The notes beneath the pieces were generated by a model. That model was not told the origin of the DNA. It saw nothing but the letters and a program-made list of their open reading frames with translations, and did no database searches. The position numbers were made by a program, and so were the translations under genes. Below are positions 1 to 7,214 of a stretch of DNA of 46,025 nt, in pieces; the stretch's first letter is position 1, and each line of letters opens with the position of its first letter. The stretch is taken from positions 1 through 46,025 of the forward strand of contig NZ_FOTY01000023.1 of NCBI RefSeq assembly GCF_900114715.1, given 5' to 3'. The stretch is from Salibacterium qingdaonense (GTDB lineage: Bacteria > Bacillota > Bacilli > Bacillales > Marinococcaceae).

Positions 1-290
1 CACAAGGGCGACATCGGTTCGCCGGGGCTCACCGTGTCTTCTTTGCCGCGGGCAGCGCCTCAGCTACATGGTGGTAAAGGAGGATCGGCTAAGTTCGGCA
101 CGTCCTGTGCCTACGCCGATCTGACTCACATCGTGTGAGCCTCCGTTTGATGGGATCTTCGGCTGCTGCTTCGACGAACAGGATGTTCTAGTGCCGGCGA
201 TGGTCACAGGACGTCACCGGTTTTAGCCGGCGAACTGCTGAAATGGCGTCGCCGCCTTCCGCTTCTGCCTGGGGTGAATTTTCTATATTA
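1..290. repeat. Dispersed repeat copy, cut by the window edge
   Basis: Non-coding, GC-rich stretch clearly related to the element at 4170-4426. The two share an identical stretch of about 25 bp (here about 91-115, there about 4310-4334) and further blocks around CGCCTCAGCT and GCCGATCTGACTCAC in the same order. They diverge after about position 160. The left end lies outside the window. No protein can be supported here. It probably belongs to a family of non-autonomous intergenic repeats. Confidence 0.6.
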
Positions 291-293
291 CAG

Positions 294-323
294 AAAAGGA
301 GCTGCACCTTTTGATACAGCTCC
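294..323 (-). terminator. Rho-independent terminator of the phosphodiester glycosidase remnant
   Basis: Stem GGAGCTG (298-304) pairs with CAGCTCC (317-323). On the minus strand the stem is followed by TTTT (complement of 294-297). It lies 15 bp past the stop codon of the pseudogene at 338-1003. Confidence 0.65.
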
Positions 324-337
324 GTCTTTCAATATTC

Positions 338-1003
338 CTATGCGTCCATTATGGCTACCATGTTTGAAATTCTTCTTCTTCCATTTCCGCCACAGCAGTA
401 AAATCCGTCCTTAAGAGTGGCAGAACCTCCGCCATCTAAATGAACGAAATAAGAAGGGTCATAACCCATTGCGTCTAGGTCTTCTAACGTTTGCGGTATT
501 GTTCTTGGGTCAAGTACATTAGTAACAATCATAACTACAAAGTTACCATCTTTTCCAATCATTGAACATTGTTCGTACTGACCGTAATCACCTTGGTAGT
601 CGGCTGACCCAAAACTGTTTCCTCCGATTGCATTTGTTACATTTGAACCCGAAGGTGCTATATTTCTAATGGCGTTAATACTTGCGTTTTCGTTATCGGA
701 ACCATTGTGAATGTCTACATACATTAGACCGTTAATTTCGTAAGTTTAAAACGTTTTTTGTTGACTTCCTTGATTGTACGTTCCTTCTCCTACCTCGTTA
801 TATTGATAATGAAGTAGTGCATACGGGTCTAAATAAGCATCACTACCTGAATCATTATTGAAGATTGCTCCGTTAATACCTGTCTGACTTGTTTCTTTCA
901 TTGGCTTAAAAATCTCTCTCATTCTAATGTTCGAAGGATGGGTAGTAATTACATGATAAACCCCGCCTGACGTAACATTTTTTTCTTCATAAGTGTGGCT
1001 CAT
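338..1003 (-). pseudogene. Phosphodiester glycosidase (NAGPA-type) gene with an in-frame TAA stop
   Basis: Two open segments in the same reading frame are separated by one TAA codon (about 746-748). The first (about 86 codons) contains GINGAIFNNDSG, matching the N-terminal GINGGFFN region of NAGPA domains. The second (128 codons) contains HLDGGGSATL and a final RRISNMVAIM, matching the C-terminal signature of the family. Read through the stop, the protein would be about 222 residues, a single domain of the size seen in phage tail or lysis modules and small secreted glycosidases. An AAAGGAG site precedes ATG 1003 (TTG 1006 is also possible). The segment after the stop has no ribosome binding site, so a functional protein is unlikely without readthrough. 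Likely a decayed phage- or cell-wall-associated gene. Confidence 0.72.
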
Positions 1004-1096
1004 CAAAAATCAACTCCTTTTGTTTTATTTGACGGAATCAATGCCGCCTACATCTAAAAGTGTTATAAGCAGCGCCTTAAACAACCAAAAAAATAA

Positions 1097-1225
1097 ATTG
1101 ACGATATTCTTTCTAAAGAAGAAGTAAAACATCGTACTAATAAACAACCGAGAAAAATCAAAAAATGGAAGCAGGCACTTCGTCATTATGAAAAAGATCT
1201 TTTTCTTAGCACAACATACAAGTAA
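1097..1225 (+). pseudogene. Gene scrap, unknown family
   Basis: A 42-codon open frame ends in TAA at 1223-1225 and has no start codon or ribosome binding site. It encodes a basic, helical-looking peptide including KHRTNKQPRKIKKWKQALRH. The same frame continues sensibly upstream through two TAA codons (about 1094 and about 1055), reading KCYKQRLKQPKK between them, so this looks like the C-terminal end of a decayed gene. I do not recognise the family. A replication or DNA-binding protein would fit the charge but is a guess. Confidence 0.35.
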
Positions 1226-1246
1226 AGCGCGGATTCATCCGCGCTT
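1225..1246. terminator. Hairpin, possible bidirectional terminator
   Basis: A perfect 9-bp stem AAGCGCGGA / TCCGCGCTT with a 4-nt loop sits 9 bp beyond the stop codon of the minus-strand gene at 1255-2286. T-runs are weak on both sides. Confidence 0.5.
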
Positions 1247-1254
1247 CGTAAAAT

Positions 1255-2286
1255 TTATCTATTCCATTCTCCGTTGTTGAGGTTTTCCTTTACCTTTTCT
1301 GCAAAGTGTGTGGTGTTTGACCGCTCTGAGGTGATTTCTCCTCTGACGTAATAGTTAAGGTCACGGAATATTTCCGCCAGTCTCAGTATGGATTCGTTCT
1401 GCGCGTAGTTTTCCATAGCTGCCGCTTCACCTTTAAGCCCCTGCATCAGCTTTTGCACTTCTTTCAGATCTTTTTTGAGCGTTTTATCCTCCACGACTTT
1501 CAGAGCGCGTTCTGTACGGGGAAGTAAACTTTGCAGTGTCTTGTCCAAATGATTGTAGTAAGATAAATCTTCCCTATCCCCGTACTCTATATAGCCATTC
1601 ATTCTTATGTTGCCGCGCCTTATAAGCTGGTCCACTTTTTCTGAGACCGTGCCGTTGTTCCCCGTAATCTCCAAAAATCTCGGATGAGGCTGTAACCGCT
1701 TTTCCATGCCTGCCTCTTCTAGTTCAGTGACGCCCCCAAAATAAAACCTGTCATCCAACAAGCGATGCTGCACTGCTACATCGATAATGCCATTTTCATG
1801 GTTTGAATTTTGATAATGCTGAACTAATATTCGAATATCACCAACAAAATAATATTCACTGACAGGATTCTCTTGTTCGATAATATCTCTCACGATGTCT
1901 TCAAACGCAAATCCGGTCTCTTCCGGCGATTCCATGGAATACTTCAGCAGCGCTACGTATTCTTCCAGCCATTGTAGATCTGCCGGACCGGAAAACTGCG
2001 TGCGCAGCGGGGTATTTTCTCTGTCCAACAACATTCGTTCTGTCGTCTGTTTTAGGTGTAAATCATCTGTTATGTTCATTTGTATGCTGCCATCTTCCCC
2101 GTGGTATTCGGAGATATCTTCTTCCGTAAAATCGTTTTTCTGAAGAAACGTATCAAATCGTTCCTCCATGTCCACCTGAGCAAACGCAGCCTGTCTGATC
2201 GGACTTCCGAAAAGTTCGACCACCAGCACAAGCAGCCCGGCGCCTCCAATAAATAGCAAGGTCCGCAGCCATCCCGACCGTTTCAT
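1255..2286 (-). CDS. Membrane-anchored hypothetical protein
   Basis: 343 residues from ATG 2286, chosen because AAGGGGG stands just upstream. A longer frame reaches 2340 but has no ribosome binding site. Residues about 6-34 form one hydrophobic segment after basic residues (MKRSGWLR), predicting a signal anchor with the rest outside the cell. The exported part is acidic, rich in Asp/Glu/Gln and mostly helical. A region from about residue 240 has charged heptad-like stretches (VEDKTLKKDLKEVQKLM) suggesting a coiled coil. No enzyme motif is visible and I do not recognise the family. It stands alone, with a hairpin downstream. Confidence 0.7.
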   Translation of the reverse strand: MKRSGWLRTLLFIGGAGLLVLVVELFGSPIRQAAFAQVDMEERFDTFLQKNDFTEEDISEYHGEDGSIQMNITDDLHLKQTTERMLLDRENTPLRTQFSGPADLQWLEEYVALLKYSMESPEETGFAFEDIVRDIIEQENPVSEYYFVGDIRILVQHYQNSNHENGIIDVAVQHRLLDDRFYFGGVTELEEAGMEKRLQPHPRFLEITGNNGTVSEKVDQLIRRGNIRMNGYIEYGDREDLSYYNHLDKTLQSLLPRTERALKVVEDKTLKKDLKEVQKLMQGLKGEAAAMENYAQNESILRLAEIFRDLNYYVRGEITSERSNTTHFAEKVKENLNNGEWNR

Positions 2287-2340
2287 CGAATCCCCCTTAC
2301 GTGTGAAGTGCCTTTTTATCTGTCTGATTAGTCGGCACAA

Positions 2341-2728
2341 ATTTCTTATGTGTTACAAGGTTATTCAACTGGTATACGTAGTAAAATATTACTTGTTATC
2401 TAGGTAGTAAGACTCCAAACTATTGAAATACCAAGGTTAATATCGAAATAAGACATATGAATTCAAGTTTATGTTAGGTGAACTGAATTTAATATTTATA
2501 CAACTGTTGACTGAATTAATAAGAAACAGTATGTAAAGATTTAGTTCACCTAACTAAACCAAGGTCTAACCTCCTATTTTAATCAATGAAGTTGAGCACT
2601 TTCACACACCATCATTTTTAAAATAAGTATTAAAAAACAGAAATCCTTATGGAAATTTTCCACTATTTCCAGTATACTATTACTTAATTCTTATGACATA
2701 AGTGAAAACTTTTTGGGAGAGTAGATTC
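2341..2728. other. AT-rich intergenic region between divergent genes
   Basis: No coding sequence can be supported. It holds the 12-bp inverted repeat listed separately and, near its right end, a possible promoter for the PIN gene: TGGAAA (2650-2655), 17 bp, TATACT (2673-2678). Confidence 0.4.
2473..2554. repeat. Perfect 12-bp inverted repeat, arms 58 bp apart
   Basis: GTTAGGTGAACT at 2473-2484 is the exact reverse complement of AGTTCACCTAAC at 2543-2554. The AT-rich interval has no coding capacity. It could be a pair of regulator sites, a cruciform, or the ends of a very small transposable remnant. No target duplication was seen. Confidence 0.5.
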
Positions 2729-3601
2729 ATGCTTGCTTATATTACTAATACCCTTACTTTAATTTCAATCATTTTCATTTCAATGATGCTTATCGTTATT
2801 ATTCCCTTCCGCAAAAAAACATCACGTTTTTTAAATTTTGTATTATCTGTCGCATTTCCTGGTTTGGGGCAGATTTACAACAGTCAATATATAAAAGGAT
2901 TTATTATTTTATCAACTTTGTTAGTATCAATGATAATAGACAACTACATACCAAGCAATTCATCAACTGATAATACAGGAGATAATTCGGATAATGTATT
3001 AGGTGCCATAATCCTTTTTATATTCGCAGCTGTCATTGTTGATGGTCTTATATTCACAAATACTACGAAGAAATTACTGAAAAAGAAAAGACACATAAAA
3101 GAGCTACTGGCAAAGACCCAAAACAGGGCTTACATCGATGCAGTGATTAACAATATAAAGACTGATTTTCAGCAGGGGTTTGCGATTGGATTAGATACGA
3201 ATGTGCTCATGCATGAAGAAGATCAAGTAATTGATACTCTCGCTCAAGGAAAAGTGGTCATCAGTAGAACAGTCCTCAACGAGCTCGATGGACTTAAAAA
3301 AAACAATGAAAGCCAAACTCGGAAATTAGCTCACAGAGCATTTGACCGTATCGAGAAATTACAAACTTCAACTTCGGTAACCATAAAAAAAGTACCCGAC
3401 AACAAGTTTCTCGAAGAGCAGGAATTAAATCCACGTGATAATGACGACAAAATTATTGGAACTTATTTAAACACTGAAAATAAAGATGAGCGCATAAAAA
3501 TGTTTGCAATAGACAGAAACGTTCGAATCAAGTGCCGAAACCTTCATCTTCCCATTTTAGATGTATCATTTAATGATAATGACATAACAGAAACGGCTTA
3601 A
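2729..3601 (+). CDS. Membrane protein with C-terminal PIN domain
   Basis: 290 residues from ATG 2729, which has GGGAGAG about 8 bp upstream; a GTG at 2702 has no such site. The N-terminal part has hydrophobic segments at about 2-25, 36-72 and 91-112. The middle one carries PGLGQIYNSQYIKG, typical of small TM2-like membrane domains. From about residue 152 there is a PIN nuclease domain of the PhoH/YacL kind: GLDTNVLMH with Asp near residue 156, then VLNELDGLKK with Glu/Asp near 185/187, and later AIDRNVRIKC. These acidic residues would bind metal for RNA cleavage. The catalytic set looks complete, so it may be a membrane-tethered RNase. It is followed after 27 bp by the His/Met-rich protein gene, probably co-transcribed. 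The RNA target is unknown. Confidence 0.72.
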   Translation: MLAYITNTLTLISIIFISMMLIVIIPFRKKTSRFLNFVLSVAFPGLGQIYNSQYIKGFIILSTLLVSMIIDNYIPSNSSTDNTGDNSDNVLGAIILFIFAAVIVDGLIFTNTTKKLLKKKRHIKELLAKTQNRAYIDAVINNIKTDFQQGFAIGLDTNVLMHEEDQVIDTLAQGKVVISRTVLNELDGLKKNNESQTRKLAHRAFDRIEKLQTSTSVTIKKVPDNKFLEEQELNPRDNDDKIIGTYLNTENKDERIKMFAIDRNVRIKCRNLHLPILDVSFNDNDITETA

Positions 3602-3628
3602 TTACTTTAGAGAAAGGGAGGAGCTTAT

Positions 3629-4102
3629 ATGGATATTGTGTTGTACATCGCCGGTTCTATTTTATTTTTCACATTGGTGAAAAAACGACGAAATGAAAGA
3701 AAAGAATTTAATGAAATGAATAAAATCCTAAAGTCATCTTCTTCTGATACAGAAAAAATCAATAAGCTTAGGTCATTGCAGATGAATGGGGCAGCCTTCA
3801 CAGTTTCTCCTAATGGTGCAGCTGCATCCGAAACAGGTATTCTTTTTCAGGATTTTGATGACTTTTTTTCTATGAAGAACCATAATAAGATGCGAAATGA
3901 AATGCATGGTATGAACCATGGAATGGGTACCGGAGACCCGAATCATCATGGGCCGCGACTTGGGGAAGATATGATAAAAGATGAATCTCATTTCGGCATC
4001 GATCATGGACTGGGGATCGCTAACCCGGAACATAATATGCCAGATCATAATCATGGCATGCCGGACCATAACCACCCTCCCAATCACATGAATGGCATGT
4101 GA
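3629..4102 (+). CDS. Small membrane-anchored protein with His/Met/Asn-rich tail
   Basis: 157 residues. ATG 3629 follows GGGAGGAG at good spacing. Residues about 3-18 form one membrane segment (N-out/C-in likely from the following KKRR). A short helical region with an NKLRSLQMNGAAF segment follows. The last about 70 residues are packed with His, Met, Pro, Asn and Asp in repeats such as NHGMGTGDPNHHGP and PDHNHGMPDHNH. Such composition is typical of copper, nickel or zinc binding, but no structured domain is recognisable. It lies 27 bp after the PIN-domain gene and is probably in the same operon. Function unknown; metal binding is inferred from composition only. Confidence 0.65.
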   Translation: MDIVLYIAGSILFFTLVKKRRNERKEFNEMNKILKSSSSDTEKINKLRSLQMNGAAFTVSPNGAAASETGILFQDFDDFFSMKNHNKMRNEMHGMNHGMGTGDPNHHGPRLGEDMIKDESHFGIDHGLGIANPEHNMPDHNHGMPDHNHPPNHMNGM

Positions 4103-4169
4103 TAATTACCTATAATAATAAAAATATTGTACTTTTTCACGGCTGTTTATTATCCAAATATAGGAAGCG

Positions 4170-4426
4170 TTTCGTTGGACTCCACCTTTCCTGTCCGCTT
4201 TCACCCTCCGGACACAAGAGCGACATCTGCTCGAACTCCCTTCGGTCGTTCTCCCAGTGTCTCCTTAGCCGCAGGGCATCGCCTCAGCTGCATACCGGAA
4301 GGAAGATCGGCTAAGTTCGGCACGTCCTGCCGGGCGCCGATCTGACTCACCTCGTATGAGCCTCCGGTGATCTTCGGCTGACGCTGCTCCCGCTGGAGCC
4401 TGAGCAGACGGCTCCATCCAACGAAA
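4170..4426. repeat. 257-bp intergenic repeat with 10-bp terminal inverted repeats
   Basis: TTTCGTTGGA at 4170-4179 and TCCAACGAAA at 4417-4426 are perfect inverted ends. The interior is GC-rich compared with its AT-rich flanks and is related to the sequence at 1-290. Overlapping open frames inside it are in all directions and have no ribosome binding sites, so they are not genes. Size, inverted ends and a second copy suggest a MITE-like non-autonomous element. Confidence 0.6.
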
Positions 4427-4546
4427 AAGAAAGGGGGATACATGCTTTGATCACAGATGCACCCTCCTCATAGAACCCTTTCCTATTCCTTTATATGGTA
4501 AATCAACAGGCGTGATACTTTTCTTATGTAATGAGGTGAATATAAG

Positions 4547-4870
4547 ATGGCAGTCATTTTTCCAATTTTCTTTCTAATCGTTTTTGTGCTCATTATTATT
4601 CAAATCACTTGCTATATAAAAATTAAGAAAACCGCACAATATGTTTTGGACAAAGATACATATGACACGTTATATGATGAAGATGCTTGGTTTTATCATA
4701 ATAAAATATCAAAAGTATGGTATGTTCCAAATAACCCCAAAATGTATAATGTTCTTCGTGATAGTTATTATGCTATTTTGAACAGCAAATATGTATCGTC
4801 GGAATGGAAGAAAGAAATATTTATTATGTTACGTGAAAAAAAAGTACATGGTCTAAAAAAGCCTTTTTAA
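4547..4870 (+). CDS. Small hypothetical protein with N-terminal membrane segment
   Basis: 107 residues; ATG 4547 follows GAGGTGA. Residues about 2-26 are a strong membrane segment (FPIFFLIVFVLIIIQITCYI), followed by a basic KIKK and a soluble, Tyr- and Lys-rich tail with YDTLYDEDAWFYHNKI and WYVPNNPK. No motif of known function is visible. Low GC like the neighbouring PIN operon and unlike the carotenoid operon. It lies downstream of the 4170 repeat and is probably monocistronic. Confidence 0.55.
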   Translation: MAVIFPIFFLIVFVLIIIQITCYIKIKKTAQYVLDKDTYDTLYDEDAWFYHNKISKVWYVPNNPKMYNVLRDSYYAILNSKYVSSEWKKEIFIMLREKKVHGLKKPF

Positions 4871-4906
4871 TATATATTAACACGACTCTATCAGCGAAAC
4901 CGATTG

Positions 4907-5254
4907 TCAGTCATCTTCGAACTCGTTCAGATACTCATCGAGCAATTCAGTAACGGATGGCTGCTGCAAAGCTTCCTGTTTGAGAGCGTCCAAAGCTTCA
5001 AGTATGTCCGATTTAGCTTTTAAAAACGCCTCAATCAATTGTTCTCCTTCATACCCTCTGCTGATGAGATCTTTTAGAATATCTTCAGAAAAATCCACCG
5101 ATTCTGGATCGGCTGGTCGAATGATGATTTCTTTCCCTGTAAACTCAAGGAACACTTCATCTTCTAATGGCAAAGCTTCGACGAAGTCTTTCGGAATGCT
5201 GATCTGCCGTTGGGGAGATACTTAAACCCGGCGATGTGATTTCCCACTTTTCAT
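4907..5254 (-). pseudogene. AbrB/SpoVT-type antitoxin-like gene with an in-frame TAA
   Basis: From ATG 5254, preceded by AGGAAGGACG, the frame reads MKSGKSHRRV, then TAA (5222-5224), then continues VSPQRQISIPKDF, LEDEVFLEF, GKEIIIRP. This is the swapped-hairpin AbrB DNA-binding domain (usual pattern: SxxRQITIPK, LGDEVxxE, ItIRP). The tail (about 60 residues, helical and acidic) would bind a partner toxin. After the stop the only available start is a TTG deep inside the DNA-binding domain, without a ribosome binding site. No toxin gene is adjacent, so this is probably a dead orphan antitoxin. Confidence 0.68.
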
Positions 5255-5430
5255 AGTACGTCGTCCTTCCTCCCACATATTTACCATTTATTTTACTGTA
5301 GTTTACCATACCCCGGTTATTTCTACATGAATTTATTCACTATAATACTTTGAATGCTCCTATTGTAAAAAAACCGAACCCTTTGGTATGGATTAGGTGT
5401 GGGGTTTGGATACAGAGCGGTGCGGGGCTC

Positions 5431-5580
5431 TCTAACGTACACAATTGCGCCGAGCGGTGGGGATTGTGACGCTTAGCCTGCGTCTAACATTTAAAATAGC
5501 TGCCCGATCAGGAAAAAGGGACGCTTAGCTCGATTCTAACGTGCACAATCCGGCAGACACCGATCCATTTTGAAGGTTAG
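5431..5580. repeat. 52-bp-period alternating motif array (variant 1)
   Basis: Forward motifs TCTAAC(G)TxCACAAT start at 5431, 5483 and 5535. Reverse motifs ending in GCTTAG have that hexamer at 5471 and 5523, with a weaker GGTTAG at 5575. Both series have an exact 52-bp period. The 11-mer CTAACGTGCAC resembles TTAGTGTCCAC of the other arrays in this window (differences mostly transitions), but the offset between the two orientations is 34/18 rather than 28/24. It lies directly beyond the end of crtO and reaches its stop codon. No protein is encoded. Confidence 0.65.
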
Positions 5581-6068
5581 CGGTCTGGTTTCCGCCGTGC
5601 GGTGACTCGTTCGAGGCGGGCGCGGTTGGTGCGCTGCAGGATGATGATGGGAATATTCAACGCCAGCGCGTAGAAGACGTTGATCCATGCGGCCCAGAGC
5701 GGGTTCCATAGAAAAAACAAAGCACCGGGCAGGATGGTGAGCCAGTGGGTCAATTCAGCTCGGCGCGACTCCAGCACAAATACGCCGAGATAACCGGCAT
5801 CCTGCTGCTGGAGCTGTTTCTTGGCGAAGCCGTTCTGGAACATGGCGGCGCCGTCCGGTACAAGATGCTTCCAGCTCTTCACCCGCAGGTATTTCTGCCA
5901 GAAGCGGCCGCCGCGCTCCCAGTTCCGGATGCGGTACAGACCGGCAGGCGCACTGAACCAGCGCGCGGGCATGTAGTAACATGCGGCTGATGCGGCCATA
6001 TGGAACACGCCCCAGGCGGCGATATCGAGGATGACAACCCAGTACAGCGGAAGCTCAACAAGCGGCAT
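5577..6068 (-). CDS. crtO: Glycosyl-diaponeurosporenoate acyltransferase
   Basis: 163 residues, matching the usual ~165 of CrtO. It would esterify the sugar of the carotenoid glycoside with a fatty acid, the last step to staphyloxanthin-type pigments, at the membrane. Features: N-terminal membrane segment (VELPLYWVVILDIAAWGVFH), a central KYLRVKSWKHLVPDG block, then SRRAELTHWLT and a C-terminal membrane region ending NIPIIILQRTNRARL, which is the typical CrtO tail. It is the last gene of the crt operon, 15 bp after crtQ. No terminator was recognised; instead the 52-bp-period array begins at its stop codon. Confidence 0.85.
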   Translation of the reverse strand: MPLVELPLYWVVILDIAAWGVFHMAASAACYYMPARWFSAPAGLYRIRNWERGGRFWQKYLRVKSWKHLVPDGAAMFQNGFAKKQLQQQDAGYLGVFVLESRRAELTHWLTILPGALFFLWNPLWAAWINVFYALALNIPIIILQRTNRARLERVTARRKPDR

Positions 6069-6083
6069 AGCAGGAGCCCTTCC

Positions 6084-7214
6084 TTACACGTTAATTTTAC
6101 GTCCGCGCCATGTGACGGTGCCGCGGACATTCGTCAGATACAGCGACCAGAGAAACAATCCGAGGAAAAAGAGAAGCAGCACCGGGAAGAATAGAAAAAT
6201 CCAGCGCGGGAACGTTCCGGTGCGCCGCGCCAGCCAGGCCGTGTGCATTACATACACGCCGTAAGCGGCGGCTGCTGCGAAGGCGGTCCATCCCGGAAGC
6301 GGAAAAAGAAGCGCAGCGGGAGGGAGAAGCATCCCCGCCATACCTCCGCTGATCCACAGGCTGATAAGCACGGTCACAAAAGGATGCGTCGCCTGCGAGG
6401 CGGTGCCGAAGTTCTTCGTCCATCCTTCGACGAGGGAACGAAAACCTTCGGGATACATCCGAAAATCAATAATGCCCCGTCCCCCGTAACAGAAAACGGG
6501 GAACCCGGAACGGCGGAACGCGGCGCCAAGCTCCAAATCATCCATGACCGCTTCGCGCACGCCTTTGTGCCCGCCGGCGGCGAAGTAGTCGCTTCCCAAA
6601 CACATAATACACGGCCCGAAAGACCCGGCTTCACGGAGCGCAGTCCCGCGCGGCGTGAATACGTTCATGCCCGCCATCACAATCACGTTAAACCAGGCGG
6701 ACAAATACTCATAGCCCTCATGCATGACGTGATACGGCTGTACGGACAGAAGACCGCGGCCGCCGTTTTCATCAAATGCCGACCGGATCCGGTGCAGGCT
6801 GTCTTTCTCTCTTAGAACGGTATCCGCATCGAGAAACAGCAGCCTGTCCCCGGCGGCCCGCTGCGCCCCGAGCCAGCACGCGGCCGATTTCCCGGTCCAG
6901 CCTTCTTCGAGTTCTTTATTCGGCAGCACCTCCGCTCCGCACGAAGCCGCAATTGCCGCTGTATCGTCGTTGGACGCATCATCCACAACAAGAATCTCAA
7001 GCGGCTGTACCGTCTGCCGCCGCATCGATTCCAGCAGCGGCCGGATCCGGCGTGCTTCGTTGCGTGCCGGAATAATAACAGTGACATCCGCCACACCTTT
7101 CTCCGGGGTGCCGCCCGTCTCTGCCGGAACCGGTATCCGCCAAAGCATCCATGCGCCGGCTGCCACACCTGCTGCAGCGAGCACCACTGCCGCTCCAAAA
7201 AGAAATGTAAGCAT
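6084..7214 (-). CDS. crtQ: Diaponeurosporenoate glycosyltransferase (GT2)
   Basis: 376 residues, the length of CrtQ. It would glucosylate the C30 carotenoid carboxylate. An N-terminal membrane helix (about 1-25) is followed by a family-2 GT-A fold: VTVIIPARNEARRI, ILVVDDASNDDT, then the metal-binding region LFLDADTVL, with the GWTGKSAACW block typical of carotenoid glycosyltransferases. C-terminal hydrophobic segments (about 285-365) would anchor it. The start ATG overlaps the crtP stop as TAATG, with GAAGGAG upstream, indicating translational coupling. Confidence 0.85.
   Translation of the reverse strand: MLTFLFGAAVVLAAAGVAAGAWMLWRIPVPAETGGTPEKGVADVTVIIPARNEARRIRPLLESMRRQTVQPLEILVVDDASNDDTAAIAASCGAEVLPNKELEEGWTGKSAACWLGAQRAAGDRLLFLDADTVLREKDSLHRIRSAFDENGGRGLLSVQPYHVMHEGYEYLSAWFNVIVMAGMNVFTPRGTALREAGSFGPCIMCLGSDYFAAGGHKGVREAVMDDLELGAAFRRSGFPVFCYGGRGIIDFRMYPEGFRSLVEGWTKNFGTASQATHPFVTVLISLWISGGMAGMLLPPAALLFPLPGWTAFAAAAAYGVYVMHTAWLARRTGTFPRWIFLFFPVLLLFFLGLFLWSLYLTNVRGTVTWRGRKINV

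Noticed and set aside
4201-4443. Several open frames of 70-80 codons inside the 4170-4426 repeat
   Set aside because: They overlap in both directions, lack ribosome binding sites and resemble no family; open frames are expected in GC-rich repeat DNA.
338-5254. Reassignment of TAA to Gln as an alternative genetic code
   Set aside because: Most genes in the window, including crt, xyl and nagZ, end properly at stop codons including TAA; a few decayed genes explain the pattern better.
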